This document shows, piece by piece, positions 17,005-25,649 of a stretch of DNA of 40,206 bases. Every line of letters begins with the position of its first letter. Positions within the stretch are counted from its first letter, which is position 1. The notes under the pieces were generated by a model. The model was not told where the DNA came from and did no database searches. It saw only the letters and a list, made by a program, of their open reading frames with translations. Position numbers and translations under genes: made by a program. Source of the stretch: Caballeronia sp. SEWSISQ10-4 2 (GTDB taxonomy: Bacteria; Pseudomonadota; Gammaproteobacteria; Burkholderiales; Burkholderiaceae); the NCBI RefSeq assembly GCF_030464885.1, contig NZ_JALPRJ010000075.1, positions 1 through 40,206 on the forward strand. Direction: 5' to 3'.

Positions 17005-18045
17005 GTGCTCATGGCAAGACAGACCCCCACGTTGGCTCGGCTCGCGGAGCTAGCCGGCATTTCTCAGATGAGCGCGTCGCGCGCCATCAACGACCGTCAT
17101 GGGGTGTCGGAGCAGACACGCAGTAAGGTTCTGCGCATTGCCGCGGAGATCGGTTATGTCGCCAACAGGACCGCGCAGAAATTGTCAGGCGGACGTACCC
17201 GTATTGTCGGCTTGCTCACTCCAGTCCGGCAGGATCAGTTTGTCAGCGAGTTGATCATCGGTGCGGGTCGGGCAGCTCGAAACGCGGGTTATGAGATGCT
17301 TGTGTATCCAATGTTCGACGAGGATCGTGAGACGCACCACAACGTGTTGACGCTACTGGAGCAGTTTTCGGACGGACTGGTGGCGATCCTTCCACACGAT
17401 GACGCGCCCTATCTAAAGGCGCTGAATGAGGCGGATATACCGGTGGTGGTGGTGGATCAGCGTGGTGTTTTCCCGCAATATCCCTCGGTTGCATCCGACA
17501 ATTACGAGGGCGCGCGTCTGGCTGTGCAGCATTTGGTCGCACTCGGCCATACGCGGATTGCATTTATCAGCGGTGACGAGCGGCTGACAGCAGCGCACGA
17601 CAGGGCGCGCGGTTTTAATGACGCGATGCGACAGCAGGGCCTGCGTCCTGAAGCGAGCTTGACGGCGATCGGGCGGTTTAGTCAGGCGATGGGTTTCAAG
17701 GCAGCATCGCATCTGTTGAAGCTAAAGCGACCGCCGACCGCGATCTTTGCCGCGAATGATTTGAGCGCGTTTGGTGCGATCGCCGCGGCGCACGAACTGG
17801 GAATGCGTGTCCCGGAGGACGTTTCCGTGATCGGGTTCGACGATGTCCCGATGGCGTCGCAGGTTTATCCCCCGCTTACGACCATTCGTCAGCCGCTACA
17901 ACAGATGGGGAGATCGGCGGTCAACATATTATTGGCCCGGATTGCCGGGATCGAATCGCCCTCGGATCGCATCACGTTACCGACAGATTTGATCCTACGC
18001 AGCTCGACTGCGCGACCTGCGGAAAAACGTGTCACGCAGCGATAA
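17005..18045 (+). CDS. LacI-family transcriptional repressor of the adjacent sugar operon
   Basis: The 346-residue protein has an N-terminal LacI helix-turn-helix (LARLAELAGISQMSASRAIN, about residues 10-30). The hinge helix follows (RTAQKLSGGRTRIVGLL), then the periplasmic-binding-protein-like sensor domain: VVVVDQRGVF, FISGDERLTAAHDRARGF, TAIFAANDLSAFGA and VIGFDDVPMASQVYPPLTTIRQP. Length is normal. The start shown is GTG; an in-frame ATG two codons later is equally possible and neither has a strong ribosome binding site. It is divergent from the ABC operon, with twin operators between. The inducer is probably the transported sugar or a derivative. Confidence 0.92.
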   Translation: MLMARQTPTLARLAELAGISQMSASRAINDRHGVSEQTRSKVLRIAAEIGYVANRTAQKLSGGRTRIVGLLTPVRQDQFVSELIIGAGRAARNAGYEMLVYPMFDEDRETHHNVLTLLEQFSDGLVAILPHDDAPYLKALNEADIPVVVVDQRGVFPQYPSVASDNYEGARLAVQHLVALGHTRIAFISGDERLTAAHDRARGFNDAMRQQGLRPEASLTAIGRFSQAMGFKAASHLLKLKRPPTAIFAANDLSAFGAIAAAHELGMRVPEDVSVIGFDDVPMASQVYPPLTTIRQPLQQMGRSAVNILLARIAGIESPSDRITLPTDLILRSSTARPAEKRVTQR

Positions 18046-18240
18046 TGCCATGTAGGTGTAGCGCGCACCTATTCGTCAACTCGCGTTTTGCGGTGGAGTC
18101 GGGGACGTAGTCCCTAAGCGTACTTCCGACTGGTCATTCGAACCTCGGTCAGGACATCGAGCCGAGCCCATTAATAGAGCCGCTGGAGTTTTGGTTCCAG
18201 TCAAATCGGGAGTGCTGGCGGGCAAGTCGGAACGTACGGC

Positions 18241-18819
18241 CTAGTCTACTGTGCGAGTTCTCGAAGCCGAACCAGCCGGTGCGATGGCAAGACGAAGTTC
18301 CCGATAGGCAGTCACCAGCGCGTCGAGGCTGAATGTCCGGTTCAGGCCGCTGGGATTCGGCAACACCCATGCGCGGGCGCCGCCGAATGCTGCCGGTTGC
18401 GGGCCCCAGGCAATGTCGCGACTGCCCGACATTGCACAGAGCGCCATCTTCCCGAGGAAGGCAACACATTGTGGCGCATATCGTTCAATCTTCCGCTCGA
18501 ATTCGGTCGCAGCCGCTTTGAACTCCCATTGTGATAGTTCGTCTGCTCGTACGGTCGGACGCGAGACCACGGTTGTGAGACCACAACCATACTGCAGGAG
18601 TGTGCGGTCGTCTTGAGGACAAATCTGTTCGGGAGTAAAACCCGCGAGATGAACGGCCTGCCAGAACCGATTGCCTCTGCCGGCAAAGTGGTGTCCGGTC
18701 GATGCTGCACGGACGCCCGGATTTATGCCGCAAAATACCACTGATAAACCCGGTTCAAGGATATCGGCAAGACCTGGAAGTGAATCGGAGCGAGTCACGG
18801 ATGGTGTAAGCCTTTTCAT
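18241..18819 (-). CDS. mug: G/U mismatch-specific DNA glycosylase (Mug family)
   Basis: From the ATG at 18819 the protein has 192 residues, close to the family length. It carries the family motifs: VVFCGINPGVRAASTGHHFAG near residue 28, the GINPG active-site loop with its Asn, then RFWQAVHLAGFTP, and the C-terminal WVLPNPSGLNR that inserts into DNA. Mug removes uracil or ethenocytosine opposite guanine in base excision repair. ATGs at 18885 and 18828 are also in frame; the longer start adds an unlikely Cys/His-rich leader. No obvious ribosome binding site decides it. The gene stands alone and has no functional link to its neighbours. Confidence 0.9.
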   Translation of the reverse strand: MKRLTPSVTRSDSLPGLADILEPGLSVVFCGINPGVRAASTGHHFAGRGNRFWQAVHLAGFTPEQICPQDDRTLLQYGCGLTTVVSRPTVRADELSQWEFKAAATEFERKIERYAPQCVAFLGKMALCAMSGSRDIAWGPQPAAFGGARAWVLPNPSGLNRTFSLDALVTAYRELRLAIAPAGSASRTRTVD

Positions 18820-19155
18820 GAAGTACATTCGAGCCGCAGAGTGAGAACAACAGGCTACCTCAACTACACTGTCTTCTGATTGCACCGAGATGCTCTGACG
18901 GAAGGGCTTGGAACCATCCTCGCCTGGTCCTCCATCGGGAGGGGGCCCTCAGAAGGGCAGTTTGGGCCACTCCGTCGCGGCGGACAAGCGACAAGAGGGG
19001 CGATTTCAGGTAAAACGTGTCCCGATTCTGGCCAGCGACGTATATGCCACTGGCTCTCCACGCGAGGGGTGTCTGCGCTAAGTACGGCGTCGACGAGTCT
19101 CGCCGTGTGCGAAGACGCCCGATCGCGCGCGGCTCGCCGCGAACGCGCGTGAGCC

Positions 19156-19616
19156 ATGTCAACCCGTCGAAGCAAGCCGACAGATGCGGGCGTTCGCTAC
19201 TACGAACGTTGCGTCGCGCTTCTTCGGGATTTAGACGAAATGGACGCCGACGCTCAGGCTTCCAAGGGAAGCAAAAGCGGAATAGTCCGTGTCAGCATGC
19301 CCTCACTAGTCGCGAAGTCGACTGTTATCCCGCAACTACCGAAATTTTTCGCGAGAAGAGCGCGATCCTGGTGAACGACGCAGATACCTACGTGGCATGT
19401 GGGCTTGCTGGCCTCGGACTGATACAGGGGAGCACCTTCATACTCGACGCTCATGTGCGATTCGGCCGACTGAGCAAGGTTCTGAGAGACTATCCGTTAA
19501 ATCCCCGCCCTGTGTCCGTTGTGTATATGCCTAATCGAACCAAGCCAAGGCGGGTCGACATTTTTATCGACTGGTTAATAGATTCGTATTCGATTCATCT
19601 TGCCGACCAAAGCTAG
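19156..19616 (+). pseudogene. Remnant of a LysR-family regulator gene
   Basis: The frame from 19156 gives RRSKPTDAGVRYYERCVALL, the end of a LysR DNA-binding domain and linker helix, then SGIVRVSMPSLVAKSTVIPQLPKFFARR. It then shifts to another frame that runs to 19616 with the end of the co-inducer domain: ILVNDADTYVACGLAGLGLIQG, GRLSKVLRDYPLNPRPVSVVY and VDIFIDWLIDSY. The helix-turn-helix proper and about 130 residues of the middle are missing, so the gene has lost its 5' end, an internal part and the reading frame. It is surely non-functional. Confidence 0.82.
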
Positions 19617-19926
19617 TTCGCGGGCATTCATTCTGTTGCCCCTGCTTCAGTCTCCTTTCTTGTCCATTACTGGACGCGCAAACAGAATCAGTTTTTCCTT
19701 ACGTTAAATTCAGCATGCCCGTACGCCATTCGCTCTACGCGAGCGAGCATTTTTGTCCGATAACAAGGTGGCGGCGGATCGTGCTTTTGTTGTTATACCG
19801 GCTACGAAGGCAAACGTTTGCTGGCAAATGTCTGCCGAGGTATCTCGTGTCGTGGCGACGCGTTTCGCCGGGTGGCATCTCACCCTCCGCTCGCAGTTCA
19901 TTCACCACATAACATACGAGGACGAT
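19617..19926. other. Intergenic region, 310 bp, no gene recognised
   Basis: This stretch lies between the LysR remnant and the exported lyase gene. The AT-rich stretch 19688-19712 is the most promoter-like. I see no repeat, stable hairpin or coding frame with recognisable content. Confidence 0.4.
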
Positions 19927-22127
19927 ATGACGAGTAACGACGATCAAAGCAAAGGAATGTCGCGGCGAAGTTTTCTGTACAGCCTCGGCGCGCTGGCGCT
20001 GTCGGCGTGCGACGGGGGGAGCAGCCCCGCGACCATGGCCGTGAGCCGCGCGACAAACCGGGACTCCATATCGACTGTGACCTTGGCACATGTCGCCAAC
20101 GGCGCGACGGAGGTACGTTCGTCCATCCCGGACTGCTGCATACGCAGAGCGATTTCGACCGGATGGCGCAGAAGGTCGCCACACAGGCGTCTCCGTGGTA
20201 TGACGGGTGGAACGTGCTGATCGCCAACGGCCGTTCACACCTGTCCTGGTCGCCGCGCCCTCAGGCCGAAGTCGACCGCGGGGGTTCCGGCGCACAAAAC
20301 TATCCGGTGCTGTACAACGACATTGCCGCAGCTTACGCATGCGCGCTGCGCTGGAAAATATCGGGCGATACGGCATACGCCGACAAGGCCGTGCAGATCA
20401 TGAATGCCTGGTCTTCGACATTGCAGCGGCTCGGCGGGGATACCAACGTAGACCTGGCGGCCGGTATTTACGGCTACGAGTTTGCGAACGCCGGCGAAAT
20501 CATGCGCAACTATGTGGGCTGGGCAGCAACCGACTTTGCGGCGTTCCAGTCGATGATGCTCAACATCTTCTACCCGATCAACGTCGACTTTCTGAACCGG
20601 CACAACAATACTGACGTCACTCACTACTGGGCCAACTGGGACTTATGCAACATGGCGTCGATAATGGCGATCGGCGTGCTGTGCGACGACCACACGCTGT
20701 TCGATCAGGCGGTCAATTACTTTATCGATGGCGCCGGTAACGGTGCAATTGCCCAAGCCGTCTATTACGTGCACCCCGGCTATCTCGGACAATGGCAGGA
20801 GACGGGGCGCGACCAGGGGCACAACACGCTTGGCATCGCGCTTGGCGGTGCAATCTGCGAGATGGCGTGGAACCAGGGTATCGACCTTTACGGCTATGAC
20901 AACAACCGCTTTCTCGCCGGCGCGGAATACGTGGCGAAGGCGAATCTGGTGCAAGCGGACGGCACATACAACACGGTGCCGTATGTGACCTATTCGAATG
21001 TCGACGTGACGCAAACAGGCTTTTCGACCGCCTCGCAGGGCACGATCCGGCCATGCTGGGCGCTCGTCTACAACCACTACGTGAATCGCAAAGGGCTTGC
21101 GGCGCCGTGGTCGACGAAGTTCGCGCTGGCGATCCAGCCCGAAGGCGGAGGCGGCAACTACGGCACGGCCAGCGGCGGTTACGATCAACTTGGCTACGGC
21201 ACGCTTACGTGCACGCGCGACGCCGTCACGCCCGTCGCTGCGCCGAACGGTCTTACAGCGTTCCCGAGCGCCGGACAGGTCGTGCTGTCATGGTGGGGCG
21301 TGGCGAACGGCACGAGCTACAACGTGAAGCGTGCGTCCAGTTCAGGAGGATCGTACACAACCATCGCGAGCGGTATCGCCGATCCGCTGACGTACACCGA
21401 CACGCCGTCAGCGGGCACATGGTATTACGTCGTGAGTGCGCAGACAGCGTCGGGCGAAAGCGCGAACTCGGCGGAGGCCGTCGCGGTGACGGCGGTGCAA
21501 CTGCATACGTATCTGAATTTCGACGAAGCAAGCGGCACGAGCGCCGCCGACGCGACGGGCAACGGCCATACGGGCACGCTCGCCGGCGGCGCGGCTCATG
21601 TTGCGGGGAAGATCGGCAATGCGGTGTCGCTCGACGGCTCGAGCGGCTACGTCAGCCTGCCCAACAACTTTGTTGCCGATGTCTCGGATTTCACCATTAC
21701 GGCGTGGGTCTTCTGGAACGGCGGCAAAGCATGGACTCGCATCTTCGATTTCGGTACGGGCACGGGACGCTACGTGTTCCTCACACCGAAGAACTCCGGT
21801 GGTGTCATGCGCTTTGCGATCACGACCAATGGCGGACACGGCGAGCTCGGCATCAACGGCAACGCCGCGCTGCCAACAGGACAATGGGCGCACGTCGCCG
21901 TGACGTTATCAGGCACGGCAGCCACCTTGTATCTGAACGGTAGTGTGATCGGCAGCGCGACAGATGTTGTCTTCGCACCGTGGCGCGTCGGTCCGACTGC
22001 ACAGAACTGGATCGGACGCTCGCAGTATTCGGGCGACCCGTTCTTCAATGGGACGATCGACGAGTTCCGCATCTATCGCGGTGCAATGTCGAGCGATCAG
22101 ATCTCGGCGCTCGTGCAGAGTGCGTAA
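19927..22127 (+). pseudogene. Exported polysaccharide lyase (alginate-lyase-like) with FN3 and LamG domains, frameshifted near its 5' end
   Basis: The ATG at 19927 opens a twin-arginine lipoprotein-like signal (MSRRSFLYSLGALALSAC). The frame is followed to about 20110. Homologous-looking sequence then continues in another frame from GGTFVHPGLLHTQSDFDRM to 22127, so one base is lost or gained near 20100-20120. The body (about 300 residues) has the helical barrel of alginate/heparinase-type lyases: RMAQKV, YPVLYNDIAAAYACALRW, AAGIYGYEFANAGEIMRNY, THYWANWDLCNMASIMAIG and GRDQGHNTLGIALGG with likely catalytic Asn/His/Arg. A fibronectin type III domain follows (PNGLTAFPSAGQVVLSW), then a LamG/concanavalin-type domain to the end. 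A sequencing error is the main alternative to decay. Confidence 0.78.
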
Positions 22128-22257
22128 CATGCAAGCGTGAACTGATTCGCTATACGCGTTGGACTGGGCCTCGGACTTCGAAGTCCAGTTCTGTCGATAT
22201 AGATAGCTGGGCATTCTTAGCTACGCGCTACCCCGCCCTGGAATTCGTCTGCTACAC

Positions 22258-22490
22258 TGGATTAACAAGCAGGCCTATTTGGCGCTCGGTTTGACCCTGA
22301 TGGCGGCGGCTGAGTTTTGAATCAACGCGACTCCATTAACACTTCAACTCCCGCACACTCGACACAGAATTTGGCCTCAGAGAGAAGGGTTTCAAGGCGC
22401 CGTTGCTGCTCGCATCGGGTTATCGAAAAGATTCCGACCCCTTTGCCAAAGCCCCGAAGTCGCGCCTGCCGATGAAGCGGCATTTCACAT
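22258..22490 (+). pseudogene. C-terminal remnant of a nitroreductase (NfsB-like)
   Basis: Translation from 22258 gives WINKQAYLALGLTLMAAAEF, then a TGA where Gly is expected, then INATPL in the same frame. After a frameshift it resumes with LDTEFGLREKGFKAPLLLAS and ends in FAKAPKSRLP. These match the conserved C-terminal half of NfsB-type FMN nitroreductases (KQxYxALG, LGIDATPxEGF, LGLREKG, PKSRLP). The N-terminal half is absent, and one nonsense change plus one frameshift break the rest, so this is a dead fragment. It is too broken to show as a single reading frame. Confidence 0.75.
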
Positions 22491-22670
22491 TCCTTCAAAT
22501 AACGAGACTTAGTAGGCAGTTCACGAACTCTTTAGCTAGGGATTCGCTATGAAGCGGTTAGCCGGCTCAACTATGTCGATGTCTTTTCTGTTCATGGACC
22601 TGGCGCCACTATTGCGCGCTCAAGCATTGGTCCTTTGTCGCCGGGCGCGAGATAATGCGGAGGTGTTGTC

Positions 22671-23609
22671 ATGACTGATCCTTCCGATTTTCGGAGCAGA
22701 AGGATAGTGCTTAATCACGGCGGCGGCCGTATGCCCGCACTCGGATTTGGCACGCTGATCCCCGATGCAGCTACGACCACCCGCTCTACCAGAGACGCGC
22801 TGGAAGCCGGATATCGACACGTCGATTGCGCCGAGCGATATCGGAACGAGCGTGAGGTGGGCGAGGCCCTGCGGGTAGGGCTTGCTGCCGGAGGAATCGC
22901 GCGCGAAGACATCTTTGTGACCACAAAATTGTGGAACTCCAATCATCGGCCCGAACGTGTCGAACCGGCTTTCGATGCGAGTCTTGGCAGGCTTGGGCTC
23001 GACTATCTGGATCTCTATCTCATTCACACTCCGTTTGCATTTCAGCCAGGGGATGAGCAGGATCCGCGCGATGAAAACGGCGATGTCATCTACGATAAAG
23101 GCGTGACCTTGCTCGACACATGGAGGGCGATGGAAGATCTTGTCGACCATGGAAAATGCCGCGCCATCGGACTGTCCGACATCACCTTGAACAGATTGCA
23201 GCCCCTTTACGAATCGGCACGAATCAAGCCGACGGTGGTGGAGGTCGAAGCGCATCCGTATCTTCCAGAAACGGAACTTCTGGAATTCTGCAAGGAGAAA
23301 GAGATAGTGTTTTTGGCCTTTGCGCCATTGGGTCACGGAATAAGGCCGGGGCCGCTTGAGGACCCGGTCATTTCCCAGATTGCCGAGCGAATTGGCAAGA
23401 CGCCAGCACAGGTACTGCTTGCCTGGGCGCTGCAGCGTGGTGGGGCTTTGCTTACTACGCCCAAGACTGCGGCCCGCGCGCGAGAAAATTTCGATATCTC
23501 CGCGCTTCCAGCAGACGCGTTTGACGAGATTAACCGGATTCAGACCAGGCAGAGGTTCAACGAGGTCGTCAACACCGGCAGCGGGAGCTTCCTCTCGCAA
23601 AGTAAATGA
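22671..23609 (+). CDS. Aldo/keto reductase (312 aa)
   Basis: The catalytic tetrad is complete: Asp52 and Tyr57 in HVDCAERYRNE, Lys86 in TTKLW, His119 in LIHTPFAF. The beta-alpha barrel starts with RMPALGFGTLIPD and the cofactor end has LTTPKTAARARENFDI. Length and motifs fit the AKR3/AKR5 type that reduces aldehydes and keto sugars with NADPH. GGAGG at 22660-22664 is a good ribosome binding site. The SnoaL-like gene starts 33 bp downstream on the same strand, so they form a pair. It differs clearly from the aldo/keto reductase at 8163 and is not a recent duplicate. Confidence 0.92.
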   Translation: MTDPSDFRSRRIVLNHGGGRMPALGFGTLIPDAATTTRSTRDALEAGYRHVDCAERYRNEREVGEALRVGLAAGGIAREDIFVTTKLWNSNHRPERVEPAFDASLGRLGLDYLDLYLIHTPFAFQPGDEQDPRDENGDVIYDKGVTLLDTWRAMEDLVDHGKCRAIGLSDITLNRLQPLYESARIKPTVVEVEAHPYLPETELLEFCKEKEIVFLAFAPLGHGIRPGPLEDPVISQIAERIGKTPAQVLLAWALQRGGALLTTPKTAARARENFDISALPADAFDEINRIQTRQRFNEVVNTGSGSFLSQSK

Positions 23610-23642
23610 TAGCGAAACGTGGACCGTATCCGGAGGCAGCCG

Positions 23643-24026
23643 ATGCATGAGGAAAAAATACGTGAAGCCTTGACTGCGCACTGGAACGCGTCGGCAGCCG
23701 GCGATCTCAACGCGGAACACGATATTTACGATGACGATGCCATCTGTGATTATCCGCAATCAGGTGAACGAATCCTCGGGCGAAGCAATTTGCAGGCGTT
23801 GCGGAGTCATCATCCAGATAAGCCATCGGGTTTCGACGTCAGGCGAATTCAAGGAGAAGGTAATCTCTGGGTCACGGAATACTCTATCACCTATAAGGGG
23901 CCAGCGGCGTACGTGGTGAGCATCATGGAGTTCTGCAACGGTAAGGTCATTCACGAGACCCAGTATTTTTCGGATCCCTTTGAAGCACCCGGTTGGCGGA
24001 GTCGATGGGTGGAGCAGATCGCGTGA
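23643..24026 (+). CDS. SnoaL/NTF2-like protein
   Basis: The 127-residue protein starts at the ATG at 23643, with GGAGG at 23631-23635; an ATG 24 bases earlier has no such site. The sequence fits the cone-shaped NTF2-like fold: IREALTAHWNASAAGDLNAEHDIYDDDAICDYP, a later EYSITYKG strand, and VVSIMEFCNGKVIHETQYFSDPFEAP at the end. Such proteins are small cytosolic isomerases, cyclases or ligand-binding proteins and are often paired with oxidoreductases, as here. The substrate is unknown. Confidence 0.82.
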   Translation: MHEEKIREALTAHWNASAAGDLNAEHDIYDDDAICDYPQSGERILGRSNLQALRSHHPDKPSGFDVRRIQGEGNLWVTEYSITYKGPAAYVVSIMEFCNGKVIHETQYFSDPFEAPGWRSRWVEQIA

Positions 24027-24049
24027 CGTCGCATTGCGGCGAGATAAGC

Positions 24050-24064
24050 CCGTTAGCTTAACGG
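24050..24064. terminator. Weak hairpin between convergent genes
   Basis: CCGTTA and TAACGG flank a 3-nt loop between the SnoaL-like gene (+) and mdcH (-). There is no T-run on either strand, so termination here would be weak or rho-assisted. I report it only as the best candidate in this 49-bp gap. Confidence 0.3.
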
Positions 24065-24075
24065 CCGCATAGATT

Positions 24076-25014
24076 TCACTTTGTCTGGCGCCCGCCACGT
24101 GCCCGTATCAGCGCAGCGGCCGATGTAATCGATGTCTGCTCCACCGCGACCTTTGCGATCGCGGGCAGCGCTTCTTCGGCTAGTTGCGTCAGCGTGCGCC
24201 CCGGCGGCATTTCGACGAATACCTGCGCTCCGAGTTCACCCAGCACGATAGTCGAGTCGTGCCAACGCACGGGATATCGCAGGTTGGTCGCAAGGTCGGT
24301 GCGAATGGCATCGGCCTGACGCAAGGGACGTGCGCCGCGATTGCTTATATACGGAATCGATGGAGCACGAAACGCGATCTTGCTAGCTGCTTCGGTGAGC
24401 ACGCGAGCGGCATCGTCGAGAAGCACGCAGTGGGACGGCACGCTCACCGCAAGCCGCTCGGCCTTGCGTGCGCCGGCACCCAACGCGCGTTCGCGCACGC
24501 GGTCGAGATCCGCGTCGGCACCTGCGACCACGATCTGCCGCGGTGCATTCAAGTTCGCGATATAAGCGGCCTGCGTATGAGCGTTCGCGATCACCGCGTC
24601 GAGCTCGCGCTCGCTAAGACCGGATACAGCGAGCATCCCGTAACCCTGCGGATAAGCGCGCTCCATCAATTGCGCGCGCAGGTGCAGGAGCCTTAAAGCG
24701 TCATCGAAAGAAATGGCGCCGCACGCGACCGCTGCGCCATACGCACCCACCGATAAACCTGCCACCGCGTCCGCCATGACACCTTCATCGTGCAATGCCC
24801 GCACCGTTGCTACACTCGCGACCAGCAAGCTGATCTGCACGGCGACGGTGGAATTCAATGCATCGGCATGGTCGAGATCGAGCACGTTCATATGCAGCAC
24901 GTCGGAAGCTTCTTCGATGGTCTCGGCAATCCGCGCGTGCGGCGTGGCACCGCCGAGCGTGTGCAAAAAGCCCGCGAATTGCGAGCCTTGACCGGGGAAG
25001 AGGAACGTGATCAT
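24076..25014 (-). CDS. mdcH: Malonate decarboxylase malonyl-CoA:ACP acyltransferase
   Basis: The ATG at 25014 is chosen because it overlaps the mdcG stop by four bases and gives the expected start MITFLFPGQGSQ. The 312-residue product has the FabD fold: GQGSQ, the nucleophile elbow GLSVG (Ser near residue 90), AVSVPSHC with the catalytic His near 200, and ISNRGARPL towards the end. MdcH loads malonyl onto the prosthetic group of the MdcC carrier to start the catalytic cycle. It is last in mdcABCDEGH. Confidence 0.92.
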   Translation of the reverse strand: MITFLFPGQGSQFAGFLHTLGGATPHARIAETIEEASDVLHMNVLDLDHADALNSTVAVQISLLVASVATVRALHDEGVMADAVAGLSVGAYGAAVACGAISFDDALRLLHLRAQLMERAYPQGYGMLAVSGLSERELDAVIANAHTQAAYIANLNAPRQIVVAGADADLDRVRERALGAGARKAERLAVSVPSHCVLLDDAARVLTEAASKIAFRAPSIPYISNRGARPLRQADAIRTDLATNLRYPVRWHDSTIVLGELGAQVFVEMPPGRTLTQLAEEALPAIAKVAVEQTSITSAAALIRARGGRQTK

Positions 25015-25649
25015 GCGGCGCAACTCGTCTGCCAGGGATCGGCGACGAGCTTCGGGCCATCGGCGCAACGCAGCATCACGCGCGAGCCTGGGTGCGCGAA
25101 TTCGGCCAGCGAGAACGCTGCGTCCTGAGTCTGGATTTGCATATCAACGTGCGTGCCGTGGTCGAGCGCCGCTTGGGTGAGTGCATCGAATAAGGTCTTC
25201 GCTGTGGTGCGGTTCAGTCGCTCGGGCACGCGCATCAACAGATCGAGATCGCTCGTTTGCGTGACCGTCGGACAGCCACTCGCCAGTTCGAAGCCGACGC
25301 TGCCGGTGGGTCCCCAAACGTAGCCGGTTGCGTCGCAGAGTGGGGCGATCGCTTCGAGCAATGTGAATGCGTGCGACATTGAGCGGCTTGCTAAAGCTTG
25401 CACGTTCCTAAGCGCTTCCGGCCTCAGCACCAACTCAACATAACGTGGGTCAAGCCAGGAGCCAAAACGTTCACTGCGTGTCTCGCCCCGAACGCCAACC
25501 GCGATCAAGCCGTTCAACGAGACCGCCCGTCGAACCACCACGAACGGTGCGCGTTTCAATGACGCGGCGACCCACGCCGGCGCGTCCGAAAAATTGGGCG
25601 TGCCCGGCGCGAGCCGCAGCAGATCGTGTGGGCTCACGACGCGTCCCAT
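25011..25649 (-). CDS. mdcG: Phosphoribosyl-dephospho-CoA transferase (holo-acyl-carrier synthase of malonate decarboxylase)
   Basis: The 212-residue protein contains GPTGSVGFELASG followed by TSDLDLLMR. The latter is a nucleotidyltransferase-like Asp-x-Asp site near residues 145-150, with a later HVDMQIQT strand. MdcG attaches the triphosphoribosyl-dephospho-CoA prosthetic group made by MdcB to the serine of MdcC. It overlaps mdcE by 16 bp upstream and mdcH by 4 bp downstream, showing tight translational coupling. Confidence 0.9.
   Translation of the reverse strand: MGRVVSPHDLLRLAPGTPNFSDAPAWVAASLKRAPFVVVRRAVSLNGLIAVGVRGETRSERFGSWLDPRYVELVLRPEALRNVQALASRSMSHAFTLLEAIAPLCDATGYVWGPTGSVGFELASGCPTVTQTSDLDLLMRVPERLNRTTAKTLFDALTQAALDHGTHVDMQIQTQDAAFSLAEFAHPGSRVMLRCADGPKLVADPWQTSCAA

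Noticed and set aside
18864..19175. Overlapping frames on both strands upstream of the LysR remnant
   Set aside because: Neither strand yields a recognisable domain, and the missing LysR helix-turn-helix is not found in any frame there.
22160..22180. Self-complementary GGACTTCGAAGTCC downstream of the lyase gene as a terminator
   Set aside because: The stem is only five pairs around a small loop and has no T-run.
3551..22218. A shared 16-mer, ATAGCTGGGCATTCTT, at 3551 and 22203
   Set aside because: The match does not extend on either side, and one chance 16-base match is not surprising in 40 kb.
22620..23759. Minus-strand open frame of 379 codons
   Set aside because: It is antisense to the aldo/keto reductase and SnoaL-like genes, both with ribosome binding sites and conserved motifs.
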